A DNA stretch of 32,922 nucleotides, taken from positions 13,596 through 46,517 of the forward strand of contig JAPLDR010000140.1 of assembly GCA_026391655.1 (NCBI GenBank), read 5' to 3'. This DNA comes from Bacteroidia bacterium. Its GTDB lineage: Bacteria; Bacteroidota; Bacteroidia; Bacteroidales; Prolixibacteraceae. Below, in pieces: positions 6,947 to 16,058 of the stretch. The stretch's first letter is position 1. Each line of letters begins with the position of its first letter. The notes under the pieces are model-generated. The model was given only the letters and a program-made list of their open reading frames with translations. It was not told the origin of the DNA and searched no databases. The translations under genes were made by a program, and so were the position numbers.

Positions 6947-9454
6947 ATGAATCCGACGACTGACCAATACGCTGATGTAATCCTCCCTCTTCCTGTAGCA
7001 GGATATTTCACTTACAACGTCCCTGGCGAACTGAATGGTCAGGTGATGCCCGGAGCAAGGGTGATCGTTCAATTTGGGGTAAAGAAATTCTATTCAGCGC
7101 TGGTTCATGAAATCCACTACAGGAAACCTGTAGGATACAACACAAAACCTATTGAATATCTGATCGATGTTAATCCGATTATCCCCATTACCTGTTTTCT
7201 CTTTTGGGAGTGGATTGCAGGATACTACCATTGCACCATAGGCGAAGTGCTTAAAGCCGCCTTACCCTCCGGACTGAAGTTAGAAAGTGAAACAAGAATC
7301 AACTACAACAGTAATTATTTGGAACAAAATAATGACAAACTCACACCACGTGAACAACTTCTGTTTGACGTTATCCGCGAAAAGCGCAGTCTCTCGATTT
7401 CGGAATTGAACAATTCGGTACTCAAGAAAAACACAATTGCCATCATCAAAGAGTTGTTGGGAAAAGGGGCAGTTTCTGTTGAGGAGGAGATGAAAGAGAG
7501 TTACAGGCTCAAGACAAAATCAGTGATCGAATTGCCTGAACGACTCAAAACTGAAAAGGCGATGAATCTGACGCTTGATGCTTTAAAGAAAGTACCGTTG
7601 CAGCAAAAGCTGTTAATCAGCTATCTTGAACTGTCATGTATATTGAATCACGGAGCGGCAATTACGGTCACCAAAAAGGAGTTACTCCAATCAACAGGTA
7701 TAAGTATTGCCGTATTGAATGGACTTGTTAAAAAGAAAATTTTATCGGTTATTGATCAGAAAGTCGACCGCATCGCTTCCTTCAAAGGTGAGATAAATGA
7801 AGTTTCAGAACTGAGTTCTGCTCAAACCAATGCTTTAAAACAAATAAAACAATCATTTGAAAATAAATCTGTTACATTACTTCATGGGGTAACTTCCAGT
7901 GGAAAGACAGAAATCTACATCAAATTAATCAAAGAATGTCTTGACCAGGGAAAACAGGTGCTGTATCTTCTGCCCGAAATTGGGCTTACCACGCAAATTA
8001 TTAGTCGTTTAACCAGGGTTTTCGGCGATAAGGCAGGAGTCTATCATTCAAAATTCAATGATTCAGAACGGGTTGAGATATGGAACAAAGTTTTGAATTT
8101 TGGAAATACAAACAGCAATCAAAATCAGGAATCTGATTACCAATTAATTGTTGGCACACGATCGGCTTTGTTTCTCCCATTTCAAAATCTCGGTCTTATT
8201 GTAGTTGACGAAGAACATGATAGCAGCTATAAGCAATATGATCCTTCACCACGTTACCATGCAAGAGATGCTGCAATTATTCTGGGACATCTTCAACAGG
8301 CACCGGTTTTACTTGGGACAGCTACTCCGGCAGTCGAAACCTATTACAACGCCACCTCGGGAAAATACGGATTGGCAACTTTAAACGAACGACATCAAAA
8401 TCTTGAGATGCCGGAGATTGTAACGGCAGATTTCAAAGATGCATACCGACGGAAACAAATGAATTCGCACCTTACCCCGTTGTTATTTGCCGAAATCACG
8501 GGAGCGCTTGAGCGAAAAGAGCAGGTGATCCTCTTCCAAAACCGACGAGGTTTTTCACCGTTTATCGAATGTAAAATGTGCGGTTGGGTTCCCAAATGCA
8601 CCCATTGTGATGTTAGTCTTACCTACCACAAACACAACAATTCGCTGGTTTGTCATTATTGCGGTTACTCAACGAACCATCCTGGTACTTGTCGCTCCTG
8701 TGGCAATAAAGAGTTGACAAATAAAGGATTTGGAACAGAAAAGGTTGAAGAGGATCTTCAGGTCATATTCCCTGATGCAAAAATCGCTCGGATGGACCTC
8801 GATACCACACGATCGAAGAGAGGATTTGAAAAAATTATTCAAAGCTTCGAAAAAGGAGATATCGACATCCTTATTGGCACTCAAATGGTGACCAAAGGAC
8901 TCGATTTTGAAAATGTGAGCATCGTTGGTATTCTTAATGCAGATAACCTGTTGAATCAACCTGATTTCAGGGCGTATGAGCGGAGTTACCAACTAATGGC
9001 TCAGGTAGGGGGTCGTTCGGGTCGCAAAAACAAACGCGGAAAAGTGATTATACAAACATCAGAACCAGCAAATCATATCATACTCAATGTGATCAACAAC
9101 GACTATGAGGCTATGTACAGTGGACAAATTGCTGAAAGAAAACACTTTAAATATCCACCATTTTACAGAATGATTGGAATAACCCTGAAACACCGCGAAA
9201 AAAGTGAACTTGACCGAATCGCGCAGGAGTTATCAGATAATTTACGCGAAAGATTCGGGTCCCGGATACTTGGTCCCGAATACCCGGTTATAAGCCGCAT
9301 TAAAACATTGTATATTAAACAACTGTGGATAAAGATTGAACGAGAGATTTCGGTTGTGAATGCAAAACGGCAAATGCAGGAAATTATCGACCAGGTTAAA
9401 CTACAAACCGGGAACAAAACAATACAGATCGCAATCGATGTCGACCCGATTTAA
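6947..9454 (+). CDS. priA: Primosomal protein N' (replication restart helicase PriA)
   Basis: PriA is a 3'-to-5' DNA helicase that reloads the replisome at stalled forks. From the ATG at 6947 it is 835 aa, a normal length. The N-terminal DNA-binding domain (about 5-95) contains VILPLPVAGYFTYNVP. The helicase core has Walker A in HGVTSSGKTE (Lys320) and a DEEH box at 421-424 followed by SSYKQYDPSPRYHARD. A zinc-binding region at about 542-585 has four CxxC pairs (CKMC, CTHC, CHYC, CRSC). Motifs V and VI follow as GTQMVTKGLDFENV and QVGGRSGR. A longer frame from GTG 6914 exists, but a promoter box overlaps it. It stands upstream of parAB but 204 bp away, so it is probably a separate unit. Confidence 0.97.
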   Translation: MNPTTDQYADVILPLPVAGYFTYNVPGELNGQVMPGARVIVQFGVKKFYSALVHEIHYRKPVGYNTKPIEYLIDVNPIIPITCFLFWEWIAGYYHCTIGEVLKAALPSGLKLESETRINYNSNYLEQNNDKLTPREQLLFDVIREKRSLSISELNNSVLKKNTIAIIKELLGKGAVSVEEEMKESYRLKTKSVIELPERLKTEKAMNLTLDALKKVPLQQKLLISYLELSCILNHGAAITVTKKELLQSTGISIAVLNGLVKKKILSVIDQKVDRIASFKGEINEVSELSSAQTNALKQIKQSFENKSVTLLHGVTSSGKTEIYIKLIKECLDQGKQVLYLLPEIGLTTQIISRLTRVFGDKAGVYHSKFNDSERVEIWNKVLNFGNTNSNQNQESDYQLIVGTRSALFLPFQNLGLIVVDEEHDSSYKQYDPSPRYHARDAAIILGHLQQAPVLLGTATPAVETYYNATSGKYGLATLNERHQNLEMPEIVTADFKDAYRRKQMNSHLTPLLFAEITGALERKEQVILFQNRRGFSPFIECKMCGWVPKCTHCDVSLTYHKHNNSLVCHYCGYSTNHPGTCRSCGNKELTNKGFGTEKVEEDLQVIFPDAKIARMDLDTTRSKRGFEKIIQSFEKGDIDILIGTQMVTKGLDFENVSIVGILNADNLLNQPDFRAYERSYQLMAQVGGRSGRKNKRGKVIIQTSEPANHIILNVINNDYEAMYSGQIAERKHFKYPPFYRMIGITLKHREKSELDRIAQELSDNLRERFGSRILGPEYPVISRIKTLYIKQLWIKIEREISVVNAKRQMQEIIDQVKLQTGNKTIQIAIDVDPI

Positions 9455-9625
9455 TCCATTTATCTAAAAAAATATCAACGGCTGCATAAGATAGAGAGAA
9501 CCTCATCTCCTTGCTTCTCTTATCGTTACAAAAGATATTTATTAAAAATTGTTGATAATTACATTTTTTCAACAACGAATACGAGCCATTTCAACAAGAG
9601 TATCGGCTGATTCGGCTTAAAATAC

Positions 9626-9633
9626 TAATTTTG
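9626..9633 (+). promoter_or_regulatory. -7 box TAATTTTG before parA
   Basis: TAATTTTG matches TAnnTTTG and lies 25 bp before the parA start. A 7-bp inverted repeat, TTGTTGA (9549-9555) with TCAACAA (9569-9575), lies upstream and could be an operator, but nothing identifies a regulator. No -33 TTG at normal spacing. Confidence 0.4.
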
Positions 9634-9658
9634 AGTCTGTGATTTTAATTCGAGAATA

Positions 9659-10459
9659 ATGGGAAAAGTGATTGCGATAGCGAACCAAAAAGGTGGTGTT
9701 GGCAAAACAACTACAGCGATAAATCTTGCTGCCAGTCTTGCGGTTCTGGAATATCGGGTTTTACTGGTTGATGCCGATCCGCAGGCTAACGCTACATCAG
9801 GAGTTGGGTTTGATGTCCGAAATGTTAAAACAAGTATTTACGAGTGTGTTGTTGATGACGTCGATCCGAAAAGCATCATCCTGAACACCAATACTCCCAA
9901 TTTTGATCTTTTACCATCTCACATCGATCTCGTTGGAGCAGAGATTGAGATGCTGAATCTTCCCAATCGGGAAAGAGTATTAAAACAGGTAATTGATAAA
10001 GTATCGCACGAATATGATTTTATCCTGATCGACTGTTCACCTTCACTGGGATTAATTACAGTAAATGCATTAACGGCAGCCAATTCGGTGATTATTCCTG
10101 TTCAATGCGAATATTTTGCACTTGAAGGGTTGGGGAAATTGCTCAATACGATAAAAATTATTCAAAACCGGCTCAATCCTGAACTTCAGATCGAAGGTTT
10201 CCTTCTTACGATGTTCGATTCACGACTTAACTTGTCGAACCAGGTTTACGACGAGGTAAAACGTCACTTTCAGGAGATGGTTTTCGAAACAGTGATTACG
10301 CGCAATATCCGGCTTTCGGAGGCTCCAAGTTATGGGATTCCTGCAATTGAATATGATGTCAGTTCAAAAGGAGCTCAAGCCTATCTTACCCTTGCACGTG
10401 AATTGCTGCAAAACAACAACATGACCAAGATTGACCACAAAGAGATTGTAGAACAATAA
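9659..10459 (+). CDS. parA: Chromosome-partitioning ATPase ParA (Soj)
   Basis: ParA uses ATP-dependent dimerisation on DNA to move ParB-bound origins apart. The 266-aa protein starts MGKVIAIANQKGGVGKTTTA; the deviant Walker A (KGGVGKTT) has signature Lys11 and catalytic Lys16. Walker A' is in VLLVDADPQANATSG and Walker B in DFILIDCSPSLG. Length and the absence of an N-terminal helix-turn-helix place it with chromosomal Soj-type ParA and not with plasmid type Ia proteins. parB follows 24 bp later in the same direction, the usual operon, and DUF5683 and a lytic transglycosylase gene come after, an order I recall from other Bacteroidota. Confidence 0.97.
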   Translation: MGKVIAIANQKGGVGKTTTAINLAASLAVLEYRVLLVDADPQANATSGVGFDVRNVKTSIYECVVDDVDPKSIILNTNTPNFDLLPSHIDLVGAEIEMLNLPNRERVLKQVIDKVSHEYDFILIDCSPSLGLITVNALTAANSVIIPVQCEYFALEGLGKLLNTIKIIQNRLNPELQIEGFLLTMFDSRLNLSNQVYDEVKRHFQEMVFETVITRNIRLSEAPSYGIPAIEYDVSSKGAQAYLTLARELLQNNNMTKIDHKEIVEQ

Positions 10460-10483
10460 TTTGAATTAAAATATTTTCGAATC

Positions 10484-11353
10484 ATGATTAAACGAAACGC
10501 GCTTGGAAGAGGCCTCGGGGCATTGATTGATGGAAATGATGTGATATCAAATACTCCGGTTTCGAATGAAATAGCAATTAATGAAATTGAGGCAAACCCG
10601 TTTCAACCACGCATATATTTTGATGAGGAGTCGCTCCAGGATCTTGCAATATCCATCAAGGAACTTGGTATAATTCAGCCCGTTACTCTTCGAAAGCTAG
10701 GTAATCACAAATACCAGATTATTGCCGGAGAGCGTCGGTTCAGAGCCGCGAAGATAGCAGGTTTATCCTCCATCCCTTCTTACATAAGAGAGGCTGGCGA
10801 CGAAAACATGCTTGAAATGGCGCTTGTAGAAAATATCCAGCGCGAAGATCTTGATGCGATTGAAATTGCATTAAGCTATCAGCGACTCATTGACGAGTGC
10901 AAGCTTACTCAGGAGACGCTTAGCGACAAAGTTGGTAAAAAACGTTCGACAATCTCAAACTACCTCCGGTTACTCCGACTGCCAGCCGTAATCCAGAAGG
11001 CGATCCGCGAACAGGAGATCACCATGGGTCATGCACGGGCCCTGATAAATATTCAGGAATCGGAAACCCAGATCATGGTTTATCGTCAGGTTGTTAAATA
11101 CGATTTTTCTGTCCGGAAGACCGAAGAGATTGTACGAAAGATAAGTTCTGAGGACGGAGAAGGAAAACCCGCTAAAAAAACTACCCCGTTTCCCGATGAG
11201 TATCGTGATTTAAAAAATCACCTTACCAAGTATTTCCATACTGGTGTGGTTTTTAAAATTAATGAAGTCGGAAAAGGAAAAATTGAAATTCCTTTCGATG
11301 ATCCGAAAGATCTGGAGCGAATAATTGGAATATTTGATAAACTTAATCCCTGA
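10484..11353 (+). CDS. parB: Chromosome-partitioning protein ParB (Spo0J), CTP-dependent clamp
   Basis: ParB loads at parS sites, closes into a CTP-bound sliding clamp and activates ParA. The 289-aa protein starts with the conserved KRNALGRGLGALI peptide that in this family stimulates ParA ATPase. The N-terminal domain has NPFQPR (39-43) and the CTP-binding GERRFRA box (82-88), followed by ALVENIQREDLD. A helix-turn-helix at about 141-170 (LTQETLSDKVGKKRSTISNY) reads parS. The C-terminal dimerisation part ends at IFDKLNP. I found no good parS palindrome inside the window; the best core match lies in lpxK and is weak. Confidence 0.97.
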   Translation: MIKRNALGRGLGALIDGNDVISNTPVSNEIAINEIEANPFQPRIYFDEESLQDLAISIKELGIIQPVTLRKLGNHKYQIIAGERRFRAAKIAGLSSIPSYIREAGDENMLEMALVENIQREDLDAIEIALSYQRLIDECKLTQETLSDKVGKKRSTISNYLRLLRLPAVIQKAIREQEITMGHARALINIQESETQIMVYRQVVKYDFSVRKTEEIVRKISSEDGEGKPAKKTTPFPDEYRDLKNHLTKYFHTGVVFKINEVGKGKIEIPFDDPKDLERIIGIFDKLNP

Positions 11354-11374
11354 AAATCAGCTAAATTTGGTATT

Positions 11375-12013
11375 TTGAAAATTTTTATTGCAGGATTTAC
11401 GATTTTTTTTACTATACTTACCGGAAATCTGGCATTAAAAGCTCAGCAGATAAAAATTTCGAACGATAGTTTACAGGTTGCAACTCCTGTTCCCAAAGTG
11501 GAACGTTCGCCAAAAAAAGCTTCGATTTATGCTGCGCTTTTCCCGGGTTTAGGTCAGATTTACAACAGGAAGTACTGGAAACTGCCGATTGTTTATGGCG
11601 GATATGCAGGGTTGATTTATGTTTTAGGATGGAATAATAACAATTATAAAGATTTTTTTCAAGGTTACCGGATAATTGCCCAGTATAGCAGCGCTGCAAA
11701 TATGAAACCTGAAGAACGGAAATTTTTGGATAATTTGATCAAAAATCCGTCGGTTAGTCTCGATAATTCTTCAACTTTTACATATATTTCAGCTCAATTA
11801 AAAAGCGGTAAAGATTATTACCGGCGAAACAGGGATTTAACGATCATAGGTATTGCAGCACTCCATGTTTTGAGCATAATTGATGCCAGTGTTGATGCAA
11901 ATCTTTTTGACTTCGACATTAGTGATGACCTCAGTATGAGGATTGAACCGATGCCTGTAAATTTGGGAAACCAAAATTTGGTAATGGGTTTTAATTTGTC
12001 AATTAATTTTTAA
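11375..12013 (+). CDS. DUF5683 membrane-associated protein
   Basis: A 212-aa protein of the DUF5683 family, whose function is unknown. The start is TTG at 11375, 21 bp after parB; there is no ATG before the conserved region. The N-terminus has a signal peptide ending near LALKAQQ. The hallmark is the ASIYAALFPGLGQIYNRKYWKLPIVYGG stretch, here described by its key residues PGLGQ and NRKYWK, which also forms the first of two hydrophobic helices; a second lies near LTIIGIAALHVLSIIDASVDA. The family is restricted to Bacteroidota and commonly sits beside parAB and a lytic transglycosylase gene, as here. TAAATTTG (11362-11369) upstream matches a -7 box but is too close to the start to be convincing. 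Confidence 0.85.
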   Translation: MKIFIAGFTIFFTILTGNLALKAQQIKISNDSLQVATPVPKVERSPKKASIYAALFPGLGQIYNRKYWKLPIVYGGYAGLIYVLGWNNNNYKDFFQGYRIIAQYSSAANMKPEERKFLDNLIKNPSVSLDNSSTFTYISAQLKSGKDYYRRNRDLTIIGIAALHVLSIIDASVDANLFDFDISDDLSMRIEPMPVNLGNQNLVMGFNLSINF

Positions 12014-12023
12014 CTGAAGACGC

Positions 12024-13646
12024 ATGAAGAAAGTCAATTTAGGAATTCTCATTTTAATGCTATTGATATGCGCAATTAATGCTACTGCACAAATCAATAA
12101 TATCCAGACCAATGCTTCAATCATCAATACTGAAGGCAAAATCCTTGATTCAGTAAAATGTGTTCTTCCTGATTCTTTTCCCAACGATAATCTTGACAGT
12201 ATCTTATCTGACAAACTGGATTCTATGGCAAATACCTGGTATGTTCAGAATGCCTTTGCTGTTGATAGTCTTGAAAATGCCTGTTTAGCCGATACATTAC
12301 AAAAGGAACTACCGGACTCGGTCTATATCAGCCGGCTTCAAAATTTAGATTCATACATTCCCCTCCCCTTTAACGAATCTGTCAAAAAATTTATCAATTT
12401 TTACCTTAACAGACGCAGGGGTCAGGTATCCATCATGATGGGGCTTACCAATTACTATTTTCCACTTTTTGAAGAGGCATTAGCCAGATATGCTCTTCCT
12501 TTAGAGTTAAAATATCTCCCTATTATTGAATCAGCATTAAACCCTAAAATTATATCAAGAGCCGGAGCTTCAGGACTTTGGCAGTTTATGCTTGGTACAG
12601 CAAAGATGTATGGACTTGAAATCAATTCTTACATTGATGAACGAAACGATCCGATCAAGTCAACTGATGCAGCCGCGCGCTATCTCCGTGATTTGTATTC
12701 TATTTATGGCGATTGGCACGTTGTTATCGCTGCCTATAATTGCGGACCCGGAAATATCAACAAAGCCGTACGCCGCTCAGGAGGGAAACAAAATTACTGG
12801 GAAATCTATTCCAGGCTTCCGAAGGAGACCCGAGGATATATACCCATCTTTATAGCAGCAAATTATGTGATGAATTACCCACAGGAGCATAATCTCTATC
12901 CGGTTCAGCCAACATTCAAGATGTTAACTGATACCATCATCCTTACCTCCTACCTGAATTTCGAACAAATCGCTGCAAATCTGAATATTCCGGTTCAGGA
13001 AATCAGACAATTAAACCCACAGTACAAACGAGATATTATCCCGGCAAAACCTGACAAACCCTATGTACTGAAATTACCAATTGACAAGATCTCACCCTTC
13101 ATCGATAACGAAACTCAGATTTTCGCCTATAACAGGGAGAAATACTTTCCAAACAACCAGATCGTTCTGATAAAGGAGGTAAGTGGCAAATCATACTATA
13201 ATACCGAAGGAAAGAAAAAAATCTATTACACCGTTAAGCAGGGGGATAATCCCGGTGCAATTGCCAACAAGTTTAGAATCAGTGTCAGTAATTTATGCGA
13301 ATGGAATAATATCCGGCACAACATGATTAAGGTTGGGCAAAAACTAGCCATTTACTCGAAAAACAACGCTCCTTTGGCTAAAGTCGAACCGCAAGTTGTA
13401 AAAACTAAAGTTTCCAGGATGAAGGCTTCGGGTAAAATTGTCCCTCAGCAATTACAAACCAACAGTGATGAAAGTGCATTCAGCGGAGAATATACGTTGT
13501 ATACTGTACGCAGCGGTGATAGTCTTTACACGATTGCCCGACAATTTGCCGGGATGTCGGATATCGAAATTAAATTGCTTAATAATATCAAAAATGCCAA
13601 AAGTCTCATGGTAGGTCAAAAACTGAAAATCCCCATCAAGGCATAA
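12024..13646 (+). CDS. MltD-like lytic murein transglycosylase with two LysM domains
   Basis: Cleaves peptidoglycan glycan strands, forming 1,6-anhydro ends. The 540-aa protein has a signal peptide (1-23, ending NATAQ), a variable linker rich in Asp/Ser (24-110), and an SLT domain at about 135-270. The catalytic glutamate is Glu169 in YLPIIESALNP, followed by the SRAGASGLWQFM and YNCGPGNI motifs. Two LysM domains bind glycans: one starting YYTVKQGDNPGAIANKF and a C-terminal one starting YTVRSGDSLYTIARQF and ending at the last residues. It starts 10 bp after the DUF5683 gene, so the two are cotranscribed. The architecture matches MltD. In Bacteroides a relA/spoT gene often follows; here the next gene is convergent DUF4403. 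Confidence 0.94.
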   Translation: MKKVNLGILILMLLICAINATAQINNIQTNASIINTEGKILDSVKCVLPDSFPNDNLDSILSDKLDSMANTWYVQNAFAVDSLENACLADTLQKELPDSVYISRLQNLDSYIPLPFNESVKKFINFYLNRRRGQVSIMMGLTNYYFPLFEEALARYALPLELKYLPIIESALNPKIISRAGASGLWQFMLGTAKMYGLEINSYIDERNDPIKSTDAAARYLRDLYSIYGDWHVVIAAYNCGPGNINKAVRRSGGKQNYWEIYSRLPKETRGYIPIFIAANYVMNYPQEHNLYPVQPTFKMLTDTIILTSYLNFEQIAANLNIPVQEIRQLNPQYKRDIIPAKPDKPYVLKLPIDKISPFIDNETQIFAYNREKYFPNNQIVLIKEVSGKSYYNTEGKKKIYYTVKQGDNPGAIANKFRISVSNLCEWNNIRHNMIKVGQKLAIYSKNNAPLAKVEPQVVKTKVSRMKASGKIVPQQLQTNSDESAFSGEYTLYTVRSGDSLYTIARQFAGMSDIEIKLLNNIKNAKSLMVGQKLKIPIKA

Positions 13647-13711
13647 AATAAACAAGGCGAAAGCATCGTATTCATAAAAAAGGTAATTGAAAGCAATTAG
13701 TTGATAACGCC

Positions 13712-15136
13712 TTATTTTGGTGTGACTTGCGGTAGTGCTCCAACCAATCCCAAAGAAAGATTACCTGAGAATACAACATTAGCTTTCACCGATTCAGGAC
13801 TTAGAAAAAGCTCCGAGACTGATAATCGGGCAAGTTTCCCATTCAATTCAAATCCGTAACCCAGTGAGTAATGATTGAAAAACCGGGATATTTGCTGCTC
13901 TGTTTCAGATATATTTGATTTAAAGGGAATTGCAACAGACCGGGCAATCATTCGTTCAATTTTACCACTAAATAGCCATTTTGCCGAACTTATCATCAAA
14001 TTACGCGTTTTAATATCGAATTTCAGATCTTTAATCCGAAGTGTGGTATCTTCAGGATGGAAATAGGGGATTCCGGTAAGATAAAGTGTTCCCTTAATAC
14101 TTCCTGTCACTGTTGTCTCAACTGCCATTTTTTCGTTCGTTCCGTAAACCCTGAATGTCTCGAATTTGATCCTCCGGGTTCCAAAGACAAAAGTAGAATC
14201 ACCCATTTCATCCTTTATTATCCGGTTGATCGTTGCATAAGGAATATCAGTCAACAAGTTGATTTTAAAAGTGTCGCTGGGTGATTTCAACTGTTGGATA
14301 TCAGGTAATGCGTTGACCTTTCCGGAAGAGGGGAGATTATCAAGCAAACACTCTACATCGGATGTAATTGCAGCTCCAAGCCTGATATGCCCTTCCGATC
14401 CCTGTATCGGCACGAGAGCGACAGAATAGGGAGTAACCGACAACCATGCATCGTAACTGCCTGGTATTTTGAACGGGTTGAACAGCATACGCCACCCCTG
14501 TTCGGCAAAACCTTTGAAATCGAAACCTTTTGCGACCAATTCGTCTATCTGTTGCGAAAATGACTGAAGGTTAGCCGGTAAGAGCAAATTCACTACCATC
14601 GTAACCGGAATGTCAACCCCTCCTATCTTTACAGCTGGTTTCTTAGTCCATATATAACCATCTGATTTTGTAATCGTTTTAATGCTCCAGTCGGGATTAA
14701 TGGTTAATTTGGTTTTATAACGAAGTCTGATTTGTCCGGTATATTCCCACGAATCAACAAGCGGAAGATTATATCCGAAAAGTTTTACCCCTTTTTGAAA
14801 GGCAATGCGTAATGGCAATTCCCAGCTCAATTCGTCCTGTTCGAAGTCTAACCTTACATCCCCATCCTTCCATGCCTTAAATTTCAGATTATCACCACTG
14901 TTATCCACAAAACTGGTATCTTGATATAAAACACTGTCTAACTGTCCATTAATAAGCGATTCCAATTTAGAGACCTCCAGATCGGCATATAAATTAATAA
15001 TTGAAGTCTGAGGTTTTCGTGGTATTGATTTGTAGCTCTCTATTGGCATTGCAGGTTTGAAAACCTTACAACTGTTTAATAGTATTACACTTGTTAACAA
15101 TGCCAAACCTAGTACGATAACTCTTCTAGCAATCAT
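13712..15136 (-). CDS. DUF4403 family lipoprotein
   Basis: A 474-aa predicted lipoprotein of the DUF4403 family. The signal peptide ends in the lipobox LLNSC with Cys23 as lipid acceptor. The remainder is beta-rich. Two segments look alike, LYADLEVSKLESLINGQLD early and LLTDIPYATINRIIKDEMGD later, suggesting two related halves as in lipid-binding TULIP-type folds; that is inference. No enzyme motif is present. It follows purine nucleoside phosphorylase on the same strand after 109 bp containing a long hairpin, so it may be transcribed separately. The 3' end faces the transglycosylase gene across 65 bp. Its role is unknown. Confidence 0.82.
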   Translation of the reverse strand: MIARRVIVLGLALLTSVILLNSCKVFKPAMPIESYKSIPRKPQTSIINLYADLEVSKLESLINGQLDSVLYQDTSFVDNSGDNLKFKAWKDGDVRLDFEQDELSWELPLRIAFQKGVKLFGYNLPLVDSWEYTGQIRLRYKTKLTINPDWSIKTITKSDGYIWTKKPAVKIGGVDIPVTMVVNLLLPANLQSFSQQIDELVAKGFDFKGFAEQGWRMLFNPFKIPGSYDAWLSVTPYSVALVPIQGSEGHIRLGAAITSDVECLLDNLPSSGKVNALPDIQQLKSPSDTFKINLLTDIPYATINRIIKDEMGDSTFVFGTRRIKFETFRVYGTNEKMAVETTVTGSIKGTLYLTGIPYFHPEDTTLRIKDLKFDIKTRNLMISSAKWLFSGKIERMIARSVAIPFKSNISETEQQISRFFNHYSLGYGFELNGKLARLSVSELFLSPESVKANVVFSGNLSLGLVGALPQVTPK

Positions 15137-15159
15137 ATCTCATGAATGAATGAATTATT

Positions 15160-15195
15160 TTATTATCATATAATCAAGAGATTACATGATAATAA
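15160..15195 (-). terminator. Long AT-rich hairpin between the PNP and DUF4403 genes
   Basis: The left arm starting TTATTATCAT at 15160 pairs with the right arm ending ATGATAATAA at 15195: 16 bp with one mismatch around an AAGA loop. It lies 51 bp after the PNP stop codon on the minus strand. It may terminate the upstream transcript or act as an operator; there is no clear T-run. Confidence 0.45.
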
Positions 15196-15245
15196 AAAAT
15201 TAAAATTAATTAGCTAAGATGATATGTAATGTCGGTGGAATAGGA

Positions 15246-16058
15246 TCAAAACGAAGCTATTAATTCTCTGATAATCAAACTCATTTTGGGTTCTGCATTC
15301 ATTGCCACCTTCTGTACTTCCTCATGCGTGACTTCTTTAATCTCACCAGGAACACCACTATCGGTAATGATTGAGATTCCAAACACCATCATCCCCATAT
15401 GGCGGGCGACAATAACTTCGGGAACAGTTGACATGCCGATAGCGTCGCCACCAAGCACACGAAACATTTTATATTCTGCCGGAGTTTCGAATGTCGGACC
15501 AGTAACGCCCACATAAACTCCTTCTTTTAGATCAATATTGTTTTTTAATGCAATCTTGCCGGCAAGGGTTCGCAAATGGAGATCATAGGCCTGGCTCATA
15601 TCGGGGAAACGGGTTCCCAGTTCGCTTAAATTTGGCCCTATTAGTGGATTATCACCAAACATGTTGATGTGATCAGTGATCATCATTACATCGCCGACTT
15701 TGAATGAGGGATTGAGTCCCCCACTGGCATTCGATACAAATAACATCTTGATTCCTAAATCATTCATAACCCTTACCGGAAAGGTAACTTGTTTCATGTT
15801 ATACCCTTCGTAATAGTGGAATCTGCCCTGCATCGCTATAATATTTCTTCCACCAAGTTTCCCGAAAATTAACTGTCCTTTATGACCTTCAACAGTAGAA
15901 ACGGGAAAATTGGGAATGTCAGCGTATTTCAAGGTCTGAACAATTTCAATTTCATTAACAAGGCCTCCAAGTCCGGTACCCAAAATAATTCCGGCATCAG
16001 CATTAAATCCTGTTTCTTTATGAATAAAGTTTGAAGTTTCTTTTATTTTCTTTAACAT
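15246..16058 (-). CDS. Purine-nucleoside phosphorylase (trimeric family)
   Basis: Phosphorolyses purine (deoxy)nucleosides to free base and ribose-1-phosphate for salvage. I prefer the ATG at 16058 (MLKKIKETSNFI, 270 aa) over 16079, because it matches the usual family N-terminus. Family signatures are GIILGTGLGG (phosphate site), GRFHYYEGY, VSNASGGLNPSFKVGD and GPTFETPAE, whose Glu contacts the base. At the position of human Asn243, 42 residues further, this protein has Asp (SIITDSG), which bears on base specificity. The start overlaps the 3' end of lpxK by 41 bp (62 bp for the longer start), so translation is probably coupled. Confidence 0.94.
   Translation of the reverse strand: MLKKIKETSNFIHKETGFNADAGIILGTGLGGLVNEIEIVQTLKYADIPNFPVSTVEGHKGQLIFGKLGGRNIIAMQGRFHYYEGYNMKQVTFPVRVMNDLGIKMLFVSNASGGLNPSFKVGDVMMITDHINMFGDNPLIGPNLSELGTRFPDMSQAYDLHLRTLAGKIALKNNIDLKEGVYVGVTGPTFETPAEYKMFRVLGGDAIGMSTVPEVIVARHMGMMVFGISIITDSGVPGEIKEVTHEEVQKVAMNAEPKMSLIIRELIASF

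Noticed and set aside
13647-13711. Terminator between the transglycosylase and DUF4403 genes
   Set aside because: Only a distant AAGGCG/CGCCTT pair with about 50 bases between; no compact stem with a T-run.
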